From the NCBI RefSeq assembly GCF_029227915.1, contig NC_079887.1, forward strand, positions 11,782,001 to 11,842,000: a stretch of DNA of 60,000 bases, written 5' to 3'. Position 1 is the first letter of the stretch. Each line of letters starts with the position of its first letter. This document shows positions 22,521 to 33,084 of the stretch, piece after piece. Source of the stretch: Hydractinia symbiolongicarpus. Lineage: Eukaryota > Cnidaria > Hydrozoa > Anthoathecata > Hydractiniidae. The notes below the pieces were generated by a model. The model did no database searches, was not told where the DNA came from, and saw only the letters and a program-made list of their open reading frames with translations. A program made the translations under genes and the position numbers.

Positions 22521-22778
22521 TTAAACCGACTTCCAAACATTCCAAGTCAGCTCTTCGTCTGAATCAAATGTCTTTTCGCATGTTACGCAGAAGCAAATTG
22601 TATGTTCAGCAGTGGCTTTTACTTCTACTTTTTGCTCATGAGCAATCAGAGCTCTTACAGCCAACGTTCCATGTGATCCAGATGTTGGAAGCCCACGCTG
22701 GGAAAGGAAAAATTGAAGTTCAGCCATAGAAAGTTCTAAAAAATTCTGCAAACATTTAATATCTTTAACCGAAGCCAT
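22521..22778 (-). CDS. small SAP-domain ORF (fragment of a repeat-encoded protein?)
   Basis: 85 codons from ATG at 22778. Residues ~10-45 (LQNFLELSMAELQFFLSQRG ... SGSHGTLAVRALIAHE) resemble a SAP DNA-binding motif: the two-helix pattern, RGLPxSG turn and L-x-x-R-A end. A C-x2-C pair follows (CFCVTCEKTF) and the frame stops after WNVWKSV. From memory, SAP modules of this type often begin SWIM/YqaJ proteins of cnidarian transposons, so this may be a stranded first exon. No donor site or downstream domain was confirmed. Confidence 0.4.
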   Translation of the reverse strand: MASVKDIKCLQNFLELSMAELQFFLSQRGLPTSGSHGTLAVRALIAHEQKVEVKATAEHTICFCVTCEKTFDSDEELTWNVWKSV

Positions 22779-22989
22779 CAAGCTCACTTGATTTAACTTT
22801 TTAGCTTTTTTAATTAATTTTTTTGTGTAAAATATACAAGAATTGATTAAAAATTAACTTGTATAAACAGAAAAACCACGCCACCACATAAACTTCGCAT
22901 CCCAGCTAGCAGCGGTGTTGTATTTTGTCATAGTGATTACCCAGAATGCTTTGCGCAACCGTGAAAGATCTATTACGTCTACCGTTAAT

Positions 22990-23335
22990 GATCGATTAGG
23001 CCCCTGGGGGCTTATTTGTCAAAATGGGTTTTGGGGGACGGGGCTTATTTGGGAGGGGCGTGGCGGGGGGTTAAATGGGAGAGGGGACTTATAAAATTAT
23101 GCAAAAGTCTTAGTGTGCTAAAAAATAAAAATAACAATTTTAATAAACACAACATATATTTCTAAAAGTATAATAAAAACAAACACTAATCGATCTCAAT
23201 ATCACTATTGCCTTCTTCGTCCTCGTCTACGATCGTCTCTTAAGGGAGCCGCATCAATCATTTCCTCCGGCATCTGGGATAAATGGGTTGTCTTCCGTCT
23301 CGTTTACCAGTTGTATTTGTTCATTGAGCATTGAG
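22990..23335 (-). pseudogene. remnant of a DNA transposon: G-rich terminus plus broken acidic C-terminus
   Basis: 23000-23085 contains GGGGCTTATTTGGGAGGGG-type units, seen as terminal repeats of some mariner-like elements. Minus-strand 23335-23185 translates as FEIPSMLNEQIQLVNETEDN then PFIPDAGGND with a stop. A one-base shift continues TIVDEDEEGNSDIEID and stop, the kind of acidic tail found at transposase C-termini. The frame break and missing core make it a fossil. Confidence 0.4.
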
Positions 23336-23344
23336 GGTATTTCG

Positions 23345-23530
23345 AACTCGTTGGGTGAGCGCAGAAGAACACAAGATGTGAAATTGAAAAGGAATATTTA
23401 GACGGGTCTCCTAAATTTGCTTCTTTGTATGTGATATTATGATGAACACTGGCAAATCAACGTTTATGCCTTGTTTATCTGCCAACTACACTTGATTTAC
23501 TGAGAAAAAGCTCTTTGTAGGATGTAAACA
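23345..23530 (+). repeat. third, partial copy of the satellite-flanking sequence
   Basis: About 75-80% similar to 23955-24130, the part of the right terminus just outside its 10-bp array, in the same orientation. Shared blocks include CTCGTTGGGT, GATGTGAAATTGAAAA and GATATTATGATGA. It lacks the decamer array and is more diverged, so it is an older relative of the two termini. Confidence 0.7.
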
Positions 23531-23890
23531 TATCCAAATTTAGTTTTGCTTCACCCAGTGAACGGCTATCATGAATTGCGTTTGAACATATAAACTACAT
23601 TGAAAAGGCTTCGTTTATTTTTTCCTGAAGACTTTTGTAGTGTTTTCGCAAATACTAAACACGGTAGAGCAATTTTAAAGTAACAATTTCTGCACTTGAA
23701 AATTATAAAGTATGGATGACATTACACACTGGTTGTTCACGTTCCAGCTCAAAGATAGAAATTTCGACTATTCTTTCATAAAACCGCAACTAGACATTCA
23801 ACAATCAAGAGCAAAATTAATATCCCCAAAGTAACTTGTGAGGAATTGACGATTGATGTATGAATACAAAGCATAATAGTGAACACTCAT

Positions 23891-25374
23891 GGTATTTAGG
23901 ACATACATTGCTTGTAATGTATTCTCTAAGGCTCAAACAAACGGATCATGTCTCGTTGGGTAAGCGCAGTAAAACACAGGATGTGAAATTGAAAATGAAT
24001 ATTTAGGCGTGTCTGCTAAATTTGTTTCTTTGTCTCTGATATTATGATGACCACTGGCGAATCGGCCATCATCCCTTGCTTATCTACCAACTACAAGTGA
24101 TGTACTGATAAGAATCTCTTTGTGCGAAGATGTCACGATAATTTTTCGTTTGTATATAGTGCGAGACCATTATGAACGCCTCTTTACTACAGAGAAATAC
24201 ACTCTACTACAGGCTACTACACTCTACTACAGAAAAATACGCTTTACTACAGAGAAATACATTCTACTACGCTCTACTACACGCTACTACACTCTACTAC
24301 AGGCTACTACACTCTACTACAGAGAAATACGCTTTACTACAGAGAAATACATTCTACTACGCTCTACTACACGCTACTACGCTCTACTACACGCTACTAC
24401 ACTCTACTACAGAGAAATACGCTTTACTACAGAGAAATACATTCTACTACGCTCTACTACACGCTACTACACGCTACTACACTCTACTACAAGCTACTAC
24501 AGGCTACTACACTCTACTACAGAGAAATACGCTTTACTACAGAGAAATACATTCTACTACGCTCTACTACACGCTACTACGCTCTACTACACGCTACTAC
24601 ACTCTACTACAAGCTACTACATGCTACTACACTCTACTACAGAGAAATACGCTTTACTACAGAGAAATACATTCTACTACGCTCTACTACACGCTACTAC
24701 GCTCTACTACACGCTACTACACTCTACTACAAGCTACTACATGCTACTACACTCTACTACAGAGAAATACGCTTTACTACAGAGAAATACATTCTACTAC
24801 GCTCTACTACACGCTACTACGCTCTACTACACGCTACTACACTCTACTACAAGCTACTACATGCTACTACACTCTACTACAGAGAAATACGCTTTACTAC
24901 AGAGAAATACATTCTACTACGCTCTACTACACGCTACTACGCTCTACTACACGCTACTACACTCTACTACAAGCTACTACATGCTACTACACTCTACTAC
25001 AAAGAAATACGCTTTACTACAGAGAAATACATTCTACTACGCTCTACTACACGCTACTACGCTCTACTACACGCTACTACACTCTACTACAGAGAAATAC
25101 GCTTTACTACAGAGAAATACATTCTACTACGCTCTACTACACGCTACTACACTCTACTACAAGCTACTACAGGCTACTACACTCTACTACAGAGAAATAC
25201 GCTTTACTACAGAGAAATACATTCTACAACGCTCTACTACAGGCTACTACACTTGTGCTTTATGGAGAATAGCACATCATTATCTCCACAAGGCTTGGGA
25301 AGGTACATAGGTCTAACACATGTTGAATACTATATCTCCTTTATATTCAGGAAGTAATACGTGGACGACTTACC
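23891..25374 (+). repeat. right inverted terminus, satellite-bearing
   Basis: Inverted counterpart of 3592-7124: inner unique part 23891-24182, decamer array 24183-25250, outer unique part 25251-25374 ending CGTGGACGACTTACC. It is shorter than the left copy because its array is ~1.1 kb rather than ~3 kb. Confidence 0.85.
24183..25250 (+). repeat. ~1.1-kb array of 10-bp units with 120-bp higher-order repeat
   Basis: Same decamers as the left array read on the other strand (CTCTACTACA, GAGAAATACG and relatives). From 24541 to 25020 a 12-unit (120-bp) block is repeated four times almost perfectly. The left array lacks this block periodicity, so the arrays have expanded independently. The two long overlapping open frames here are artefacts of the stop-free decamer. 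Confidence 0.95.
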
Positions 25375-25382
25375 GCAATATT
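25375..25382. repeat. right 8-bp direct repeat (putative target-site duplication) GCAATATT
   Basis: Follows the outer terminus CGACTTACC directly and matches 3584-3591 exactly. The next base outside (C) no longer matches the left side. Confidence 0.65.
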
Positions 25383-25676
25383 CTAGTTCAAAACTACATA
25401 GCTAGAGCTAGCTAATCCCAATTAGCTAGCTACCAATTTTCCTAAATTCCACTTTGTGTTCTTTACTGCAAGGAATAGCACGTGGAGTGCATTGATTATT
25501 CTACTACTTCTCCACAATTTACAACAAATAGTAGCAAATACTGGCGCATAAGCAACGAAATAAATCAGTACAAGAAAAAAGCCTAGCTAGCAAGCTCCTT
25601 GCATACCCTTGCATCCTTCCACAAGTACTAAGAATATTTCTCATCATATCGGACAGTATACAAAGTCTATCGGAAC

Positions 25677-25852
25677 TGTATATTCGTACGCACTTTAATA
25701 TGACATAAAGTGCGTATTAATAGTGCGTAGCGCTATTCATACGTAGAAAAAAGGAAAAAGAATCCTAACCCTAACCCTAAAGCACTTTATGTACGAATAG
25801 CGGATGAACATATACGTACTCAAAAATGGGCAAAAGTGCGTACGAATATACA
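25677..25852. mobile_element. MITE-like inverted repeat with telomere-like core
   Basis: ~176 bp with 20-bp inverted ends (TGTATATTCGTACGCACTTT). The interior has further CGTACGAATA and AAGTGCG palindromic pieces and three CCCTAA units at 25764-25782. An imperfect direct repeat containing AAGTCTATC lies on both sides (25664 and 25859 area), a possible but not adjacent target duplication. Confidence 0.5.
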
Positions 25853-27359
25853 CTACGAAGTCTATCTGGAGCATACCACATAGAACTCAAAACCCACTTT
25901 ACACGGAACATGTTTACAACCTTTTCGATTTGTTTTTGTCCGGGCATAGCCGCAAAGATGCACTTTTGGGATCGGGTGAAAAAAAAACAATTTTGGAAAA
26001 ATACAGCATCGTTATTTGTTTTCTTACAATGATTTTCCATTTTTTTCCGTTTTTGTTTCCATATACACCTTTTCCGAATTAGTTTTCTTTGATGTGCCGC
26101 TGCTATTTCTCGACTTTATTTAAATAAAAAGAATGTGATTTTTACCTAAAACTCAATACGAATGTGAAATCTTCAGATTGATACAGCAAAAAAACAACCT
26201 GTAAACCAATTTTTTTAATGTTGTGATGATTAATCTCTGCACCGAGGCTATTAGTACAGGGCGAAAATTAAAAAGACTTTAACCGTAAAGGGGGATTTTC
26301 ACGAAGCGAATTCGTGAAAATCCCCCTTAACAACAAAACTACCAAAACAGCATATATATGTCGGATTAAGTTAAAAAGTTATATACACACCAATTTAATG
26401 ATGCTGAATATGATCTTAAAGTCAAAATATCAAAATTATAAAATTTGTCCATAATTTCGGAATTTCCAAGAAAAATGAAAGCGACTTCAATTGAAGACCT
26501 CACAAAAAATCGGCATCATTGTTTGTTTTCGCAAAACTAAAATTAATATGTTGGGAAAATAATCTAACTGAACAGCGCTTTTGTTATGGCGTGTGTGAAA
26601 CATTTGGATGATCCAAACCTTTCCCCGCGCCTGTTGTCTCTTTTTATATCGGAACGACAAGCCTCGCTGTTTCAATATAAAGAAGAATCGACATAACCGG
26701 AAACGAATTTTCGGGTACTTCAGGCTCATTTGTTCAAAGAGAAAACAGACCACAATCACATAAACACTTCAATAAAAATGCCCGTTGTCTGTCTCTGCCC
26801 GATTTTATAACAGTGCTACGTACACACAAAATAGCAAATGAGATCAATAAAGGATAGACGAGTCCACAGATTTATCCACTGTTTATCGACGAAAATTTAA
26901 TAAACGCTTAAGTATGTGAATTTGGAAAAGTTCAGCTTTTTGCAAACATAAATCTGTACAACACTAATTAAACTTGATAAAGAAAACATGCTAAATAAAA
27001 TAAAAAATTAAACTTGTAAACTAAAAATTGCTACCCTCAAAAAATAATAACAGCATAACACAAGTAGAGCTCACTGTCCCTGATTATTTGTGTTAAAAAG
27101 GCTTTAAGGCAAAAAATCTCCAGATTTCATCTCTAAAAAAGGTTTTGTAAGCCCTTAAAATTTGGCGGGTAAAATTTACTAATCCGTCAGAAAATCAACT
27201 TCTAGTTGCAATGGCATTTTAAACACTAAAAGAAGAAATGTGTATTCATTAATGGTTCTTAATGCTGATGAAAGTTGCACGTAAGAGATTCGGTGTAAAA
27301 TTTTAATTTAAGTTCTTATTCACTAAATTATACTAAAATCTGACTTTAGCTGTCATTTG
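25853..27359. other. intergenic, downstream of the GPCR pair
   Basis: AT-rich, with small frames of no recognisable family. It contains the perfect hairpin at 26288-26328 and presumably the 3' untranslated region of the nearer GPCR gene. Confidence 0.4.
26288..26328. repeat. perfect 18-bp stem, 5-base loop hairpin
   Basis: AAGGGGGATTTTCACGAA, loop GCGAA, then its exact reverse complement. Too symmetrical to be chance and not near a recognised gene end. It could be a minimal foldback MITE or a palindromic regulatory site. Confidence 0.85.
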
Positions 27360-28553
27360 TCATTCTCGTTTCCTGGTTGGACAGATCAAATTAAATACCG
27401 ACTTTCTTAAATGTCGTACGCTGAGTATAAAACTTGTCGGTCGAAATATGGAGCTCGACAAAATCGACATAATCGATAAATCTCGCATGATATGAACAAC
27501 GATACAGTCACACGATACACACAAGTTCATATATATCATCATAACGCAAGTTGGCAAGTAAGCAGCAACAAAAACTAATAACATGTACATGAAAGTTCGA
27601 GTAGCTTTTCGCTGGATATTCATGCGAGGACTCAGATTATCTGTAACACTTCCTTTACGTGTCTCGTTACGTAGCGATAGATACGATAATACTGATTGGA
27701 TCGTACTACTCCTTCGTTTCCTTTCATCAGTATCGTCTGCAGTACAAGGAAAATGAACATGTTCCAGTGACAAATAGCTTTCTTTCACTTTGGGAGACTC
27801 ATCAAGGGTCAGTTTCCGGCGATTATTCTGAAGCGCAAACTGTACAAGTGTGCTTGTGGAGTCTCGCTTTGAATTCGGAGGTGACGCCGTTAAATTGATT
27901 TTAAATTCGACTTTTTTGCACGTGGAATCAACTGATGGCGGCGGTTTTACTGTTCGTCCTGTTTTTTGAAACCTTGTTTTATAGACGACTGTCGTAATAA
28001 TCATGGAGGAAACAGCCACTGTGATGTTGACTGCAGAAAACACGGCTAACTCTTTAATAAAATGCAACTCAAAATACGGAATGACGAACAAAATACCCAA
28101 AGGCCATGTCAATATAACAATAATGTTCTCTGTACGTACTTTTATCCCTTTGTGATATTTGATAGGAAACATAAGTGCCGTCATTCTATCAATACATAAT
28201 AACGTCATCGTAATTAATGCTACGCCGTCTGTAAGAAAGACAGAAATATGCGTCGCTATCGTCTCAGCAAAGGTGATATTTACCCTCTTCGCTTCTTTAA
28301 TAAAAAAATTAACTGAAGTCGGAGTAGCTAAGATTCCCGTCAGCAAATCAGCCAAAGCGATGTTGAGTAACATTTTGTAAAATAAGTTTTTAAATGTTGT
28401 TCGCCTTTTACGCACAATACATATGATAATTAAGACGTTTAACGGAACTGATATGGTCATCATGGAAAAGGACGTCACTGCTGAAAATATTGACAGCGTT
28501 GTCATGTTGTGAGTGGTCCCGCATTTTTCGTCAATTCGTTCCACGGTCATCAT
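27360..28553 (-). CDS. intronless class-A (rhodopsin-like) GPCR, paralogue 1
   Basis: 397 residues from ATG at 28553. Seven hydrophobic segments at about 21-47, 60-84, 97-125, 143-163, 167-192, 318-345 and 356-380. TM1 has PLNVLII (Asn 1.50), TM2 has NIALADL (Asp 2.50), and TM3 ends CIDRMTALMFP with DRM instead of DRY. TM7 has SIFRPTSFIL where NPxxY is usual. Extracellular loop 2 is very short and has no Cys, and loop 3 carries CVSCDC. Short loop 2 with Cys in loop 3 and no TM5 proline recall melanocortin/cannabinoid-type (MECO) receptors; that link is inference and the ligand is unknown. The third intracellular loop is long (~125 residues), basic and Ser-rich. A plasma-membrane receptor is expected. 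It lies 3' of its paralogue in the same orientation. Confidence 0.9.
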   Translation of the reverse strand: MMTVERIDEKCGTTHNMTTLSIFSAVTSFSMMTISVPLNVLIIICIVRKRRTTFKNLFYKMLLNIALADLLTGILATPTSVNFFIKEAKRVNITFAETIATHISVFLTDGVALITMTLLCIDRMTALMFPIKYHKGIKVRTENIIVILTWPLGILFVIPYFELHFIKELAVFSAVNITVAVSSMIITTVVYKTRFQKTGRTVKPPPSVDSTCKKVEFKINLTASPPNSKRDSTSTLVQFALQNNRRKLTLDESPKVKESYLSLEHVHFPCTADDTDERKRRSSTIQSVLSYLSLRNETRKGSVTDNLSPRMNIQRKATRTFMYMLLVFVAAYLPTCVMMIYMNLCVSCDCIVVHIMRDLSIMSILSSSIFRPTSFILSVRHLRKSVFNLICPTRKRE

Positions 28554-29997
28554 TAATACAATACGAATCTATACGGAAATAAAATTATAAGCGTGATATT
28601 ATTGATACTTAAAAAAAGTTGTTTTGTTTTGTGGTTAGATTTTAACTTTTTCAAAAGTAATTTTCAATAAATAACAAGTGGAGATTATGCATTTCAAGAA
28701 CTGCAGGGTTTGTCAATGTTGTCATATTTAGATTGTAACTTGTGCAAAAATAATTTCCTATAAGTTGTGAATTAAGTAAGAAGGAAGAGCTTAAAAATTT
28801 CAGGAACTGCAGGCTTTGTTAATGCGAAAAATATCTAGGAATTGTTAATGTTGACAAAGTGTAAGATTTGACAATAGTGGGAATATGCAACACTAATCAA
28901 TGCTTAGCAAAATTCTGGGCTTGTGATTTTTATCTTTCAGGGGAGGAACTTGCAACAACACGTTTGTATATCCTATAAAGATAGAAAGAGAGATGCTAAA
29001 CGTTTCCGTCCCGATGTCAAAAAGATACAAGATGTCCTGGAAACGAAGTTGGATGTATAAGATAAAAAAAAATAGTGTGTATCGTTTTTTAAAAAAGAAA
29101 AAAATCATCTTTCACAGGTATTTATTTTCGCGAATTTTGCGAATAGCAAGTTTCTGAATAATCCACATGGAAACTTATTTTTGCGAAATAGCTAAGAAAA
29201 ACCCGCGCAACTTGCGAAAATTAATTCCCTGGAAAACTTTTGTCATCGTTATTTCGTTTATAACATGCAAAATTTCAAGTTGTAGAAAATAAAAGCCTGG
29301 ACGTAGCTTTGAGTTTTAAATTTTAAACTTGTAAGTTCAATTTTGAAGTTACTGAAATGGCCATCCAACTTTATTAATATAACGCGGTTATTGTTCCGTA
29401 CCTAAAAGTTGAATTTTGTCTCACTTTAGCTTTCGTATCTTCCCAATGAAAACCATCGCTTCTCTTCAAGGCTGAATAAATGTTTCGCGCTCAAACTTTC
29501 ACGAGTTGGTGAATTTTATGTTTGTTTATTTATGCAGATTTTACCAAGAACTTTAAAAATGTGAAGGTTTCTGTCTTAATGAAGTCAAGTTGATTCTTTC
29601 TTATTTGATCTATTTAAAACTAATAATTCGTATCACATGCTTTTCAACACGACTCTTTCGACACGCAAGGTCGAATTTAGCTTTGTACTAATACAAGCAA
29701 AATCAACTTAACCACACAGCCATAGAATACAAATTTATTAGTTTATCTATATTTATTCTTTATATATATTAATCACAAAGAACATTAAGGAATAATAAGG
29801 ATAATGTGATTTTCTTTAGATATGTTTTCTAAATTTGCTCTGTTATATTTGCTTATATTTATTTCTTGTACCTTGCCTTCCGTGTCAACAGCTATATATT
29901 TCATCGTTTTTCAACTTTCTGAACATGCTAAAACATGGTGCTGTCTATGGAACTATCAATTTTCCAACTACCTTTTTTCTCAAACATTTTCTAATTC
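28554..29997. other. intergenic between the two GPCR genes
   Basis: About 1.4 kb, AT-rich. 28660-28830 holds short imperfect direct repeats (AAGAACTGCAGGGTTTGT / GGAACTGCAGGCTTTGTTAA). 29105-29240 has TTTTCGCGAATTTTGCGAA-type sequence resembling a dispersed repeat, also seen weakly near 37955 and 53900. It should include the promoter of paralogue 1. Confidence 0.4.
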
Positions 29998-31170
29998 TTA
30001 TTTTCTTGAACATATGAACTCGTAAACTGATGCTCTTAAATGTTTTAAGCTTAAAATAAAACTCGTTGGTCGAAACACAGAGCTCGATAGTATCGATATG
30101 ATCGATAAATCTCGCATAGCGTGAATGACTCCACAATCGCACGTCACACATAAGTTCATGTAGGCCATCATAATACATGTCGGCAAGTACGTGATCACAA
30201 AAACGAGCAACATATAGAAAAATGTTCTTGTAGCTTTACGTTGTATTGTCATGCGAGGACTTAAGTTGTCAGTAATACTACTTTTTCTAGCGTCGGGTCG
30301 TATACGTAAGTAACATAAAACAGATTGAACCGTGCTACTTCTTGGCTTACGTTCATTTGATGTTATTTCTTCTGTCATCTCGGTAGAAAAGTCCGCGTTT
30401 GAAGAACTATTATTAACAAGTCCTTCATTTTTGTTTGCGACAATCGTGCTCGCAAATCCGACTTTTGAATGTCGTTTTTCTGTCGGAGTCGATTTGACGT
30501 CAGAATCAACAGAAAGTTCAACTTGATTTGTTGATACAACAGACGATGAATGATTTGGTTTGTTTTTTGGTTTCAATTGAAACCTTGTTTTATAGACGAC
30601 TGTCGTAATAATCATGGAGGAAACTGCTACTGTGACGTTGACTGCAGAAAACACGGCTAACTCTTTAATAAAATGCAGCTTAAAATACGGAATAACGAAT
30701 ATTACGCCCAACGGCCACGTCATAATAACAATAATGTTCTCTGTACGCCCTTTTATCCCTTTATGATATTTAATAGGAAATATAAGCGCTGTCATTCTAT
30801 CAACACATAATAACGTCATCGTAATTAATGCTACGGCGTCCGTGATAAAAACTGATAAGTGTAAAACAAGTGCGTCGGCATAATTGACGTCTTCATTAAA
30901 AAATGCTTCTTTGATGTGAAAATTGACGGATGCTGGTGACGCTATAAAGCCAGTAAATAAATCAGCGAAAGCAATATTTAGGAGTAACTTATAAAACAAA
31001 TTTTTAAACTTTGTTTTCCTTGCTTTCATTATGCAAATTATGATAATCAGATTCAACGGTACGGCCATTATTGAGATTGTCATGGACGTGACGGCTGAAA
31101 AGGTTGACAAGGCTGTCATATTGTTTTTTGTGCCACATTTTTCATCGATCTGTTTTATTGTACGTGTCAT
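29998..31170 (-). CDS. intronless class-A GPCR, paralogue 2
   Basis: 390 residues from ATG at 31170, closely related to the receptor at 27360-28553. The TM1-TM5 and TM6-TM7 cores are largely identical (TMTLLC-DRMTALIFPIKYHKG, HFIKELAVFSAVN, CVTCDC, VFRPTSFIL), while the N-terminus and the third intracellular loop have diverged. It shares the same unusual DRM and RPTSF motifs, the short second extracellular loop and the Cys cluster in the third. Two potential N-glycosylation sites of the N-M-T/N-V-T type are visible. The core conservation with loop divergence indicates a local tandem duplication with both copies kept open. Confidence 0.9.
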   Translation of the reverse strand: MTRTIKQIDEKCGTKNNMTALSTFSAVTSMTISIMAVPLNLIIIICIMKARKTKFKNLFYKLLLNIAFADLFTGFIASPASVNFHIKEAFFNEDVNYADALVLHLSVFITDAVALITMTLLCVDRMTALIFPIKYHKGIKGRTENIIVIMTWPLGVIFVIPYFKLHFIKELAVFSAVNVTVAVSSMIITTVVYKTRFQLKPKNKPNHSSSVVSTNQVELSVDSDVKSTPTEKRHSKVGFASTIVANKNEGLVNNSSSNADFSTEMTEEITSNERKPRSSTVQSVLCYLRIRPDARKSSITDNLSPRMTIQRKATRTFFYMLLVFVITYLPTCIMMAYMNLCVTCDCGVIHAMRDLSIISILSSSVFRPTSFILSLKHLRASVYEFICSRK

Positions 31171-32993
31171 CTTGTATGTTGGATGTATAAATCAGCTTCT
31201 TTTACATTATAAATTCTTATATATATTCCTGTCTGTCTAAAACAACAAATGGATGTCGACTTCACTTTCTTTTGTTATTTTAATAAAGTTAAAGTGGAAA
31301 AGGTTTTATATATCAACAGTACCTCTCTGATTTCAGCTGCAATTAGCAATCGAAACTTGCTGAAAGCCAGTTTGTTAAAAAAATTAAAAGTTTAATATTT
31401 TCTAATCCTTTACCGACACGCATATGAAAGTTCTACCGAAATTTCCGAAGTTAATCCGATTTTAATAGGTTAAGTAAAGATTATCATCACCCTTGCGATA
31501 ATACATATTTTTAAAATTAATAGATTATATGGCAATGCTCTATGTTATGTGAAAGCAACAAAGTAGTGTGTCAGATCAGGTAGAAGTAAGCTACAGAAAA
31601 ACAGTCTGGGAACGAAGTTTGGATAAACTCACAAAGTTGCAGTAAAAGACGTGAAAGTGTGGGATGTTATTTATATAATTATGTATTTTTGTTTTACTAT
31701 GTATTTCTCTGATTATTATTAGTAAGTTTTATATTTTTTAAAATCTCCTCCTCCGCAGAGACCATAAATCGGTGAAGTAAACTTAGCCCCAGGGGCACAT
31801 ACAATTTGTCACGTGATAGCCAATATGATTGAGACTAACAGCAGTTGATTTGTCAAAAAAGTTTCTTAACATTCTTTTAGAAAAAATCGCCAGTCACCGC
31901 TAGCATTTTAGCTCACACACAAACAAACGGACGACGGGTAATATTTTAAGAAATGTAATCTTACTGTGATTTAGTACGAGCTAGTGTGATTTGTGCATCA
32001 AATGTATCTTTTAAATAGCTCATGCTTCATTACCATCTTACTCTGGAGGTAATAATTTTGACTATAAACGAAAATATTAACTCCCAAAATAGAATTTAAA
32101 ATCAAATTTAAATTGAAAAAATAAAAAATTGAAGCAGCAGTTGACGAGTTCGAAGAAAGAAAACGAGTGAAATCGGAAAAAGAATCTACATAGCTAATAG
32201 TACATAGCTATTTGCCATTTTTTAGAAAAGCAGTCACCTTTCCTAGATGTCTAAAAATTTTCGAAGTTGATTTTACAAGAAGAATTTTAAAAGGTTAAGG
32301 CGTGAGTATACAAAATAGGTGTGATTTTTTAAAACCAAAACCAAAACTTTATTTTGATATATTAATAGACACGAAAAGAAAATGACCCCTCTCCTACAAA
32401 ACTACTCCTTTTACAATACTACTAATTTTTCAAGTTTCCTGTATGCTTTTTTGTGGTCACAAGACATTGATCTAAAAACGCTTTTTTAATTTTTTCTTAT
32501 TGTTTTTTACTTTTGGAGTTATTTAGTATTAAAAATTTTTCCACAGTTTTTAACCTCTAATTGTCAGAAAACTCATCATAACTCGCGTTCTGCTCATTCT
32601 CAAGAAATAAAAAAAAGAATTTTAGATCAAAGATTCCTCTCCACGCTAAGCGTGCTCTCCACCCCTACATCCTTCGCAAAGCGTGCTCTATACCCCCACA
32701 TCCTTTATAGTTTTGTAAACGAGATTCACGACGTAAGTGATGCGCTTTTAAAAATATAAAACTGTGAAAAAAAGCTTTTAAGTTTCTTACAGAAATCTTA
32801 TACATCTGTATAATAATTGTTCACTATGGTAACGACTATTTGTTAACAAGTTTTGTTCACATCTTCTGTTTCTCTTTTGAGTGGTGAAACAATCTTCCAC
32901 CATGTTGCATGCTTCATTGTTACATTGCAAAATAAACTTCGTTCCCAATCCAGCTCGAAAGTTTTTGTGCTCCGTTAACGAAGTCACGAAGCG
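31171..32993. other. intergenic between GPCR and transposon
   Basis: AT-rich. 31900-31965 resembles a Helitron-type terminus (ACGGACGACGGGTAATATTTTA), but no matching partner end was found. 32630-32710 has a short GC-richer stretch with CGTGCTCT repeated twice. No gene recognised. Confidence 0.35.
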
Positions 32994-33048
32994 AATTCCC
33001 CGTTCCCTCTATACGGCTAATTCGCAATGCATTATGGTAGTTGTATTC
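32994..33048 (+). repeat. left terminal inverted repeat of the ISL2EU-like element
   Basis: 55 bases identical to the reverse complement of 36643-36697. It contains an ATG (33034) in frame with the transposase, so the inverted repeat may act as promoter, leader, or even N-terminal coding sequence. Confidence 0.95.
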
Positions 33049-33084
33049 CGCGAAAACGTAAACAAACCATTCGTAGTAACAAAA

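Larger units (their letters stand above)
3592..25374. mobile_element. candidate ~21.8-kb composite Foldback-like transposon with satellite-bearing inverted termini
   Basis: The segment begins GGTAAGTCGTCCACGTATTA and ends with its reverse complement. The outer ~125 bases of the two ends differ by about one substitution by eye. The ends are flanked at the exact base by the 8-bp direct repeat GCAATATT (3584-3591 and 25375-25382), as expected of a target-site duplication. Both termini consist of unique sequence, then a 10-bp tandem array, then more unique sequence, in inverted orientation (left 3.5 kb, right 1.5 kb). Drosophila Foldback elements are known to have long inverted repeats made of short tandem repeats, and pairs of them can carry large intervening DNA. 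That this is one mobilised unit is my inference. The interior (7125-23890) is mostly nested elements, minisatellites and a few candidate exons. I recognise no transposase for the whole unit, so it would be non-autonomous. The alternative is two independent inverted insertions with a chance flank match. Confidence 0.6.

Noticed and set aside
24120-25310. Two overlapping ~370-400-residue proteins
   Set aside because: Same stop-free decamer satellite in inverted orientation. Overlapping frames with the same composition show it is not coding.
25764-25782. Telomere
   Set aside because: Only three CCCTAA units inside a small inverted repeat, with ordinary sequence on both sides.
32881-33084. Longer N-terminus for the THAP transposase starting at 32881
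   Set aside because: Begins with GTG and lies outside the transposon's left end (32994), so it cannot be part of the element's own gene.
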